Below, one piece after another: positions 55,842 through 64,000 of a stretch of 64,000 nt of DNA (positions within the stretch are counted from its first letter, which is position 1; every line of letters begins with the position of its first letter). Source of the stretch: Talpa occidentalis (Eukaryota; Chordata; Mammalia; Eulipotyphla; Talpidae). A program made the translations under genes and the position numbers. The stretch is from the NCBI RefSeq assembly GCF_014898055.3, contig NW_026555331.1, positions 104,343,194-104,407,193 on the forward strand. Reading direction: 5' to 3'. The notes below the pieces were generated by a model, which was given only the letters and a program-made list of their open reading frames with translations, was not told the origin of the DNA and did no database searches.

Positions 55842-56039
55842 CCCATTTTCGCTTCGGGATCCTCTTTTTCCCTCATCTTTTTGTGGTCAAATCTTGTAGC
55901 TAATCAACAATCCCAATTCAAGAAATAGATTTTGAGAGATGAGCCCTGATCATAAAGGTAAATTAGAATGTATTCTGTCCTCAAGGCCTGTACATGCCCT
56001 CATCCTCACTTCTTTGTTATCACTTAACATTCAGACTCC
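55561..56039. other. Unique sequence with a CT microsatellite
   Basis: Nothing except the pyrimidine repeat listed separately. Confidence 0.45.
55797..55842. repeat. (CT)n microsatellite
   Basis: About 46 bases of CT with TTT interruptions; likely polymorphic. Confidence 0.95.
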
Positions 56040-56530
56040 TAGGAAGTGGAAAGTTTGAAAGTTGTCTCTAACCTTTCTCACCCTTCCTCTTCCTCCCACC
56101 CTTCAAGTCTCTCTGCTAGATTAATCTTCCTAAAATTCAACTCTGATTTTCATATATCACAAGACCCCCTATTGCTCCTCCTTAACTTAGCAATAAAGCC
56201 AACTCTTCTTTATAGTGTGTGGGGCTTCCACAATGTGGTGTCATGTTTTCTTTTGTTTCTTCCCTTCTGTTCCCATCACCCTTCATCAGTTTCTCCCCAA
56301 CTGGCTCCATGTTTTGTCTCCAATCTTTGATTCACTTGTAATCCCTGACCCATATGGATTAAAATTCTGCCTATTCTCTAAGGCATGAATAAATGCCATT
56401 TGTCCCAGAAGTTTTTCCTGACTTCCTTAAGCAAATAAAAGCTTCCCTTCTCCTGAGTCCCTACAGCACATTGTAACTATTTCAGCTTTAATAGCACTCT
56501 ACCTTGTTTCATAGATGTTAGGGTAAGACA
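56040..56530 (+). repeat. L2 LINE, sense
   Basis: ATATCACAAGACCCCCTATTGC, CTCCCCAACTGGCTCCATG, GAAGTTTTTCCTGACTTCC, CACATTGTAACTATTTCAGC follow the L2 3' region order. The 94-codon frame is an L2 by-product. Confidence 0.6.
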
Positions 56531-57100
56531 GGAAGGACTCCTGACTCTTAAGGGATTCAGAGATGTACTTGCAAGGAGGGAGGAGGAATTTAGATTTCTC
56601 TGGAAATTTTGAAGAAATTTTATATGAAAATTTTATATAAGGTTTGATCCTTTGTGGAAGTCAGTCAGTGAACCGGTGACCATCCAAGGGTCTGGGTCAC
56701 TAAAAATGGAATAAATTTCTTGAGAGAGTTTAAATTCCTTGAGATAACACATATATATATATAGATAAGAAAGGAGGACACTAGCAGACTCTCATGATGA
56801 AGATTAAGGACTAACATGGAGTTATTTTCATTTTGCCAAAGGAAATAGTAGCAGGAGACATAGCTAAAAGCTGAATTATTTTAATTATTTCTGTATCTTC
56901 TTTGGTCTGGTAAGTTTTCTTTCTTCCACAATGATTTGGTCCTGGAATTCTTTTCTAATTAATATCCTGGTTCTTCACAGAAACCTTGAGGACATGAGTC
57001 ACTTTCAGTAAATGGTTTGAAAAAAGGGGAGTTAATGTCTTGTCAAAACTTTTCACTTGTGTTTGATTTCAATATCAATATTCACTATTAATATCAATAT
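56531..57100. other. Unique sequence
   Basis: No feature except AT-rich strings with ATATATATATA at about 56751-56761 and a TCAATATTCA(A/C)TATTA direct repeat near 57070-57105. Confidence 0.45.
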
Positions 57101-57110
57101 TCAATATTTC

Positions 57111-57419
57111 TTATTTTTTTAAAGTATGGGGTGATTGTTGACTTTTTTTTTAAAGATTTATTTATTTATTTATACATGCACTGGGTACAGTCAGAAGCGC
57201 GGGAGGGTGAGAGAATTCACCAGAGCCAGAGCGGGGAGCAGAGCAGGCAGAAGGACCGAAGTACACTGCTGCGGCAGCAGTGGGCCACAGGAGAGGTCTG
57301 CGCGCCATGCGGGACCCTCCTCTGGTGGCCAGGGAGCAGCCGGGGATTGAACCGTCGCCTCAGAGGCTGCGGGCAGCTTCGCAACCCAGCGCTCAACCGC
57401 TGCGCCACCAGGGAGGCCC
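57111..57419 (-). repeat. tRNA-Glu-like SINE, type B, with extra 3' segment
   Basis: TSD TCAATATTTC at 57101-57110 and 57420-57429. Between the left TSD and the SINE tail lie about 32 extra bases (57111-57142) with their own AT/T-run, which look like sequence carried from downstream of a source copy. The body is near-intact except GCGGCAGCAGTGGGCCAC, which replaces the normal GAGGGGAGCAGCGGGCGGC. The 159-codon frame starting at 57131 crosses it and is spurious. Confidence 0.95.
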
Positions 57420-57429
57420 TCAATATTTC

Positions 57430-57789
57430 AATATCACACCACAAGGTAGATACTTTCTTCATTTTTATAGGTGTCAGGATATTAGAGACATTAAGTGACT
57501 TGTCCAGGATTATTCAATCGGTGTTGAAATGCTTATTCAAACTGAGATCATGTTTTTTCTGGTTCCGTTCACATCTTCCCAACACCTCTTTCTTATCTAT
57601 TCTCTTTTAAAAATTTCTCTCCAATAAGACCTGTTTCCCCAATTCCTCATCAACCTTTCCCACTGCCATATTAATCTAAGGTCTAGCCGACATCTTCCCC
57701 CAGATTCAAAGGGGAGATTCTTTGAGACGCACTCCTTCAGGTCTGGGTTAAAGTCATCACAGAGATGATTCTGTGCTCAATTATCACTC
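57430..57789. other. Unique sequence
   Basis: TTTTTATAGGTGTCAGGATATTAG and AAGTGACTTGTCCAGGATTATTC at 57460-57520 are MIR-like. The rest is unassigned. Confidence 0.4.
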
Positions 57790-58480
57790 ATTTATCATGA
57801 CTCAAAAACTATAAAATTGTGCATCTATGACTATGGATTTATTTATTTCTCCTGGTCAACCTTGCTTTCTATATTTTGAGGTTTATGTTATTGGACATAC
57901 ACAAATTTAAGATTATTTTCCTCTTTCTGATGAACTGAAGCATTTATCATTATGAAATGTTTCTTTATTGCTGGTAATATACCTTGTCTTGAAGTCTACT
58001 TTGATAATATAGCCGTATCACTTTCTTACTATTAACACTTGCATGATATCTTTTCCCATCCTTTTATTTTCAACCCCTTTGACTGAAACCTCTTTATATT
58101 TAAAGTGTGTCTCCTTTAAACAGTGTATAGTTGTTGAATCATTAAGCATTCAAAAAACCCCAAACCTCTGTCTTTTAACTGGAATGTTTTATTTCATTAA
58201 CATTTAATATAATTTTTAAAAAATTTAATATAATTATTGAGATAGATGGATTTATGTTTCCCATCTTGCTATTTGTTTATAAAGGAACTGCATTTATATA
58301 GAAACTGATGTATACAAAGCTTCTAACTTTATCTGGTAGTATTTTATACATCTTAGCTGGAAAAAGTAAAGGGATCTTTCTGATATCTTTCAAGTGTTTC
58401 CTGGTAAACATTTTGCCTGAATATTTTGCCTATAGGTAGAAAATGTCCTATTTATTTAAATGGGCCATTTTCTAACTTCA
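57790..58480 (-). mobile_element. Old L1 endonuclease region, antisense
   Basis: TTATTGCTGGTAATATACC, CTTGAAGTCTACTTTGATAATATAGCC, TCTGTCTTTTAACTGGAATG and TAATATAATTATTGAGATAG are the inverted ORF2 5' part and upstream bases; compare 16819-17300. Frames are broken. Confidence 0.75.
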
Positions 58481-59437
58481 CTTCCATAAATAGTAATTCA
58501 GAGATCTTCCTCACACATAACCTTTCCCTCTATTTTGGACTGATATGATAGGAGAGAGTTCCAAAAGGAGGATTACTGTGTAAAAAAAAATATTAAACAT
58601 TTGTGTGGTTATGAAGCACATTTCTGAGTTGTTTTCCAAATGGGTGGTTGCATAGTAATATGCAACCAACAATGCACAGAGTAACAGTTTGCCACATTTA
58701 CCAGTATTAAATCTTATTATTTAACTTCGAAGTCATTTTATTTCCAAATATAATTACACCGTAACTTCTAGGATTATATTTAGTGTATTTAAATTTCTTG
58801 ATGTAATGTAGAAACCCCCAGAGCAATGGAGAAAAATACAAAATAGATTATGCCAAAAATTCCAAAGAATGTTTTTATAGACGCAGAGTGAAAAACTATA
58901 GAGAAAATGCAGGGAAACTGAAGAAATCCCTAGTTACTCCAAATGAAAACAATTCCATCCTCCTCTCTTCAAAATCTTATCACCAATCTATAGTCTTTTT
59001 CCTTCTAAGGCATTGTCTCAAAAGGAATTTGCACAATGCAAATTTTGATGTACCTAAGGGACAACAATGTGCTTAGAATAGTGATTGTCCCTTCATGACA
59101 TCAGGGGAAAAAAAAATCTCTGCTAATTAGGTGCCTTTGTAATAAGGGAAAATAATGATTTCTATTATGCAATCAAGAAAGAGTTTTTCATTATAAACTA
59201 CAATTCTGCTTTATGTGAGAACAAAAACTAATTTTATTTTTAGAGCAATAGTAGAATTAATAGAATTAATAAATCTGAAATGTTAATATGATGTAAAATA
59301 GCAAATCAGACTGCTGGAGTTTGTGAATATTTTTCTAATCAGATCACTTGGCTATGGCCAGGTTGCTTGAATTGCTGCTCTGGACCTTTCTGGATTGGAG
59401 AGACCTTCTTGGATGAGAAAGACCTCCTGAAAAAAAT
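58481..59437. other. Unassigned, possibly old L1 at its left
   Basis: 58620-58710 (GAGTTGTTTTCCAAATGGGTGG, CAACAATGCACAGAGTAACAG) resembles an inverted L1M 3' end. The remainder is AT-rich with no feature. Confidence 0.4.
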
Positions 59438-59451
59438 CACAACGGGACTTT

Positions 59452-59735
59452 TTTTTTTTTTAAATATATTTATTTATACAAGCGCCGGGTACAGTCAGAA
59501 GTGCGGGAGGGTGAGAGAATTCACGGGGAGCAGAGCAGGCAGAAGAACCGCGGTACACTGCTGAGGGGCGGGGTTGGGAGGGTGCGGGGGTGGGGGGGGG
59601 CGGGCAGCGGGTGGCAGGAGAGGTCTGGGAGCCATTTGGGACCCTCGCGGGGCGACCTGGTTTGGAACCGAAGCTGCAGAGGCTGCGGGCAGCTTCGCAA
59701 CCCAGCGCTCAACTGCTGCGCCACGGTGGAGGCCC
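59452..59735 (-). repeat. tRNA-Glu-like SINE, type B, with a G-rich insert
   Basis: Perfect TSD CACAACGGGACTTT at 59438-59451 and 59736-59749. The CACCAGAGCCAGAG block is deleted at about 59522. A G-rich insert at 59566-59604 contains several runs of four or more G. The B-box reads GGTTTGGAACC in antisense and is mutated. Confidence 0.95.
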
Positions 59736-59749
59736 CACAACGGGACTTT

Positions 59750-60016
59750 GAATAAATGCTTTCATCTCATTGGCCTGTCTCATAAAATTGGTGTGGTTCT
59801 GAAATGTGTTTTCTCAAGGGTTGTAATGCGTATTTGCTTTTTGCTGGACAGACTGAGCCAATAATGATTGCAATCAATAACAAAGTCTTTCATCAGTAGA
59901 GTTTTATGATAGTGGCTTTAAGGGTCCCAAGACCTGAGATGAGCTCTGTTAAGTTTTATTAATAATTTACGCAGCATGCTTCATGAAAACCAGGGAATTT
60001 TAGAATTCATTTTCTT
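59750..60016. other. Short unique spacer
   Basis: Nothing recognised. Confidence 0.45.
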
Positions 60017-60230
60017 TTTCTTTTAAGATTTATTTATTTTTGCATACAAGAATTGGGATACTGGCTAGAGGAGCAGGAGGTGGGGGGAGGGGGAGAGGAT
60101 TCACCAGAGACAGAGTGGGGAGCAGAACAGGCAGACTGACTGAAATACACTGCTGAGGGGAGCAGCAGGCTAGACAGGAGAGGTCTGCTGCTGTGCCATG
60201 TGAGTTAGCTCCCTGGCTGGAGATCGAACT
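60017..60230 (-). repeat. tRNA-Glu-like SINE, type A, 5'-truncated
   Basis: TTTTAAGATTTATTTATTTTTG to GGAGATCGAACTCC. The copy ends inside the B-box, so most of the tRNA head is lacking. Confidence 0.9.
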
Positions 60231-60272
60231 CCTGATATAAAAAGTTACAGAATGCCCCAGCTAAAATGGGAG

Positions 60273-60986
60273 TTTTTTTTTTTTTTTTACTGTTGGTGAT
60301 AACTTTTTTAATATTTTTTTTATATAATTCTTACATCATTTTTCATCTTTGCACAATGTATGCATTTTCATTATGGTTATATTCCCCATACAATTGCACC
60401 CCCCCTTATTTTGACTCTAGTCCTTCCTCTCCCCGCACCTCCCTCCCCTCCCCGCCCCCCCAAGTGTGTCTGTGGTTTATAGTTGCTTGTTGATTTTGAT
60501 TTTTACTTTGTATTGATTAGTCTTTTTCCTGGTCTCTTATTAAAGTTTTCTAAATTCCTGCTATGAGTGAGACCATCCGGTAATTTTCTTTTTCTTTCTG
60601 ACATTTCGCTGAGCATGATCCCTTCTAGCTCCATCCATGTTGCTGCAAACTGCATGTGTTTATCTTTTTTTTTTTTAAAGATTTATTTATTTATTTATAC
60701 ATACAAGCACTGGGTACAGTCAGAAGCCCGGGAGGGTGAGAGGATTCACCAGAGCCAGAGCCAGGAGCAGAGCAGGCAGAAGGACCGAAGTACACTGCTG
60801 AGGGGAGCAGCGGGCGGCAGGAGAGGTCTGCGCGCCATGTGGGACCCTCCTCCGGTGGCCGGGGAGCAGCCGGGGATCGAACCGGCGCTGCAGAGGCTGC
60901 GGGCAGCTTCGCAACCCAGCGCTCAACCACTGCGCCACCGGGGAGGCCCATGTGTTTATCTTTTTTGCTTGCTGAGTAATAGTCCA
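60273..60986 (-). mobile_element. 5'-truncated L1, antisense, split by a SINE
   Basis: Perfect TSD TAAAATGGGAG at 60262-60272 and 60987-60997. T-run, inverted 3'UTR with a C-rich tract (60400-60460), CTATGAGTGAGACCATCC, CTAGCTCCATCCATGTTGC, and CTGAGTAATAGTCC after the SINE. Confidence 0.95.
60671..60948 (-). repeat. tRNA-Glu-like SINE, type B, nested in L1
   Basis: Perfect 18-bp TSD CATGTGTTTATCTTTTTT at 60653-60670 and 60949-60966. A clean type B copy with intact head (GGTTCGATCCCCGGC in sense). It is younger than the L1 it splits. Confidence 0.98.
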
Positions 60987-60997
60987 TAAAATGGGAG

Positions 60998-61694
60998 ATA
61001 TTTTCATGTTAAGTCATTATCCATTAACAATACCAACTGTTTTTTTTTTTTTTTCCCTGAACTTCTGCATTTCAGGTAAAGCTGAGGAAATATGAGGATC
61101 ATGATCAATACATATTTCATTTTTCATTGCAAAACAATATGTGTTCCTTGTTGACAATATATAAAATAAAAGAAAGAAAATAAAAATCATTCAGTGCCTT
61201 TTTTTGCTTATCTGTATTTTTAAGGTTTTAACATTAAATGTGTATTATTTTCATAATAGTAATTTTTAATTTTAAAAACATTCAGAAAAGTATACTCTAA
61301 ACTATTAATAGTTTTTTGCTCCTGGATGATAGGATTATAGGTAACTTAAATTTTTTTCTTTGGGCATTTTTTTTCTTCATTATTTTTGTATAGGGCAAAA
61401 TACAATCTTTTGTAATGGTGAAAAATCAATTTTATAATAAATGCTATTGAAATTAATTCCACCACTCAAAATGAAGTATTGCTATTTTGCTGTATGTAAT
61501 TCAAGTCTTTTTTCTTAGGAGTAAGTAGACTTTTTTTTTCCTTTGAGGAGACATTGGTTTACAACACTGCATATGATTCAGAGGTTTAAGTTTATACCTC
61601 TTCAGATGTCTGTTATTACACCACACCCACCACTAAGACTGGTAGAATTTTTTTTTAAATGGTTACAGTCATACTGTATTATAACTTGCTTTTA
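60998..61694. repeat. AT-rich, possible ancient LINE (weak)
   Basis: GCAAAACAATATGTGTTCC and AAATAAAAGAAAGAAAATAAAAATC resemble the old LINE type at 25094. No exon. Confidence 0.35.
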
Positions 61695-61710
61695 AGAATT
61701 AACCTCATGT

Positions 61711-61984
61711 TTTTGATTTATTTATTTATGCATACAAGAGCTGGGAGGTACAGGCCAGAGGTGCGGGGGTGGGGGGTGGTGAGAGGATTCACCAGAGACA
61801 GTGGGAACAGAACAGGCAGATCGACCAAGGTACTCTGCTGAGGGGAGCAGTGGGCAAGTCAGGAGAGGTCTGCTGCGCCATGTGGGTTGCTCCCTGGCAG
61901 GCCGAGGATCGAACTCATGCTGCAGAGGCTGCAGATTGCTTCATACTGCTGTGCTTAACCCCTTGCGCCACCAGGGAGGCCCCT
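61711..61984 (-). repeat. tRNA-Glu-like SINE, type A
   Basis: TSD AGAATTAACCTCATGT / AGAGTTAACCTCATGT at 61695-61710 and 61985-62000. GATTTATTTATTTATGCATAC to CACCAGGGAGGCCCC. Confidence 0.95.
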
Positions 61985-62000
61985 AGAGTTAACCTCATGT

Positions 62001-63516
62001 CTTAAAGCACTTTTCTACATAATTAAGACTTTGTCCACAAAATCATGTGAGAGACTGTCTAATACACCACTGTATAACATTTACATTGTTTCATAGTGTC
62101 ACCTTCATTAATAATAACTAATAATCATTTCCTTTGAGCAAATTCATAGAAGCAGAATTGCTTGATCATTATTTTTGCATGCCCATTTCTTAAGTCTTTG
62201 TATTCATATGAAGAGCCAAAAAATGAGACTCTGTTTACAGTGTCATGAGAGTGAGGAAAGGACCAGACAGGGAGGGTGATGGAGGACCACAGGTCTGGTT
62301 TGGGTAACAAGAATCATGGCAACTGTGCTAGCATAAACACATGTAAAGCCATGACAGACTAGGGGGAGATGTAGATGCCTGTGCTTATCATCCAAAATCC
62401 AAAATTTATTCTTGGCTTGACCTCTTACCTAGGCTCTTTGCTTAATTTCCTCATCTCATGATCAGCCTCATTGCTGTTTTAAATTTTGCTTAGGGCTGTA
62501 CTTTGTCCAGGTTTGGTAGCATGCATTCTAGGGGAACCATTCATTGTAGTCTGTGACTTATGCAGTATATAGGCAGAACTCTTGGTGGTGGCCTTATTCC
62601 TACCAATCTCTTTGTTATGGTCCCATCCTTTCATTACTTAGGAAAGCCTGGATTCTTAATATTTAGAGATCGCGGATTCTTTTTTTTTTTTTTTCCCATA
62701 AACCCCAAATACTGTTCCCATTCACTCGAGAAGGCTGGTGCTATTCAGAATTCAATAGAGTGGATTTATGTTGTTGATGGAAGTTTGGGCAAACCAGTTT
62801 CTTCACACTCAAGACTATCTAGGTTTCCTATAAGTCTTTTTTTTTTTTTTCACTTGACTTGGGAAGCAGCTGGAATATGAAGCATTAAATATAACTGATC
62901 TTAAAATGCATTAAAGATAGGGAATAAAAAATCTAACTATCTGGTGTGCAACCCAGCAATCCCAAATACTAAAACTTTATGTTCATCCATAATATTTTCC
63001 CCTTAGAGTAAAAATATCTAACCGTAATAGTAAAGCAGCAGGGACTCACCAAAGAGTAAAGTTATCACCTGCAGGAGAGGGGACATTTAAAAGCAGTCTA
63101 TTCCTTGTAGTCTTCTTTATTATAAAAGTTTCATGATAAATCCTTGCCAGCTAATGCCTAGGGTGGTTTAAATATATGGCAGTAGAGTCTCCAGTGGTCA
63201 ATTGAGGATAATGAGTTGTAGAACAACCAAACCGAACAGAAAATCCTCTTAGTTCAAGTTTTTTTGTTCTTTCCTTCTGAAGCAATGGACACATTAATCT
63301 CAAAGGAAAGTAATAGAGGAAGAGGAAAGGAGGGCAGAGAGGCTAAAGGAAAAAACCCACTCTTATGTTTTTGTGCTTATATAATTCAAGTAAATATCAA
63401 ATAGCAGGCTAAAATTCCTCTATTGGCAAAAGATACATTCCATGTTCGTTGTCCAAATGCAACATTTCTATCATTCTCACTGTGTTGGTCATAAACAAAG
63501 AAATATATTTGGCATT
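62001..63516. other. Mostly unique sequence
   Basis: 62001-62190 may continue the old LINE. No credible exon in the rest. Short T-runs at 62680 and 62839 are not attached to a recognisable element. Confidence 0.4.
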
Positions 63517-63534
63517 AAGAAATCTTTGGATGAG

Positions 63535-63657
63535 GGCTTCCCCTGGTGGCGCAGTGGTTGAGCACTGGGCTGCGAGGCTGCCCACAGCCTCTGCAGCCTC
63601 TGCAGCGCCTGTTTGATCCCCGGCCGCCGGCGAGGGTCCCACAAAAAAAAAAAAAAA
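63535..63657 (+). repeat. Head-only SINE, type C
   Basis: Perfect 18-bp TSD AAGAAATCTTTGGATGAG at 63517-63534 and 63658-63675. GGTGGCGCAGTGGTTGAGC, then GCAGCCTCTGCAGCCTCTGC (a small duplication), then TTTGATCCCCGGCCGCC and GGCGAGGGTCCCACA followed at once by a run of about 17 A. Confidence 0.94.
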
Positions 63658-63679
63658 AAGAAATCTTTGGATGAGAGGA

Positions 63680-64000
63680 TATCCAGAAGCCAATAGACAT
63701 GAAAAAAATGTTCTTTATCATGTCCAATTAAAGAGATGCAGGTTAAAACCACAACAAGATACCATTTTACACCTATGAGAATGACACGTTAAAAAGACCC
63801 CCAACAACAAGCACTGGAGAGGATGCAGAAAAAGAGGAACCCTATTACACTGTTGGTGGGAATGTAAACTGGTGTGGCCATTATGGAAAGTGATCTGGAT
63901 TTATTTTAAAAAACTAGAAATGGATAGCGTATGACTCAGCAACACCACTCTTGAATATCTATCCAAAGAACATGAAACCATTAATGCAAAAAACTATATG
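63680..64000 (+). mobile_element. L1 ORF2 end, sense, runs off the window
   Basis: AAACCACAACAAGATACCATTTTACACC, CACTGGAGAGGATGCAG, ACACTGTTGGTGGGAATGTAAAC and ATGACTCAGCAACACCAC are the conserved C-terminal part of L1 ORF2 in order. The 5' truncation point is near 63680; the 3' end is outside. Frames are interrupted. Confidence 0.88.

Noticed and set aside
57131..57610. Longest open frame, 159 codons, plus strand
   Set aside because: It runs through an antisense type B SINE and into unrelated DNA; the protein is the translated repeat and has no domain.

Overview
This window looks like ordinary mammalian euchromatin that is mostly non-coding. I find no protein-coding gene I can defend. The longest open frames (159, 148, 142 and 140 codons) lie in repeats or in unrelated sequence, and none resembles a complete protein. 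The only frame with a recognisable protein is a decayed LINE-1 endonuclease fragment at 16819-17097 on the minus strand. There are no rRNA genes, functional tRNA genes, CRISPR arrays or bacterial-type genes.

Organism: MIR, L2, L1, MaLR/ERVL LTRs and hAT elements of the MER5, MER20 and Charlie types place it in a placental mammal. About 35 copies of one SINE family dominate. Its head resembles tRNA-Glu: it starts GGCCTCCCTGGTGGCGCAG, has a B-box GGTTCGATCCCCGG, and is followed by a ~170-bp body and an (AAAT)n or (CAAA)n tail. It is not Alu, B1/B2, the carnivore, horse or pig SINE, or the cetacean CHR SINE as I remember them. A tRNA-Glu head fits the cetartiodactyl SINE superfamily, so a camelid (vic-1-like SINE) is my best guess. 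A pangolin or another laurasiatherian is possible. This is inference from memory, not a search result.

Three SINE types occur. Type A is older and CpG-poor, with a body carrying GCTGGGGTACAGGCCAG in the antisense reading. Type B is younger and CpG-rich, with CACTGGGTACAGTCAGAAG in the antisense reading. Type C is short and head-only, ending at GGGTCCCACA followed directly by poly(A). Most A, B and C copies still have readable target-site duplications (TSDs), as expected for L1-driven insertion.

Layout. Bases 1-780 are GC- and CpG-rich and look like the edge of a CpG-island promoter. Bases 781-1630 are unique sequence with homeodomain-like AT motifs. Bases 2.7-8.2 kb hold MIR, SINE and L2 copies and an ERVL-type LTR. 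Two related ~600-bp solo LTRs sit at 8252-8852 and 13667-14266. A long decayed minus-strand L1 with four nested SINEs covers about 16.1-19.95 kb. Bases 20.7-22.3 kb hold SINEs and L2. Bases 22.5-25.5 kb and 34.2-37.6 kb are poor in young repeats. Bases 37.6-39.5 kb are a nested stack: a SINE next to an L1, then an MIR broken by a MaLR LTR, which is broken in turn by a retrocopy of an mRNA 3' end. Bases 39.5-47.4 kb mix hAT, MIR, L2 and SINE elements. Bases 49.2-54.2 kb hold an old L1, three SINEs stacked at one target site, a type C SINE and a young 5'-truncated L1. Bases 55-62 kb hold MIR, L2, L1 endonuclease sequence and further SINEs. A plus-strand L1 runs off the right edge.

Most SINEs (25 of 35) and most L1 pieces (9 of 11) lie on the minus strand. 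With a CpG island at the left edge, this would fit the first intron of a plus-strand gene whose promoter is near base 1, but no exon is proven. I found no new multi-gene system. The most interesting items are the head-only SINE subfamily with a duplicated B-box, a SINE lineage marked by a shared tail signature, and the 3'UTR retrocopy with an AATACA poly(A) signal. Element boundaries without a TSD are approximate, and family names come from remembered consensus sequences.
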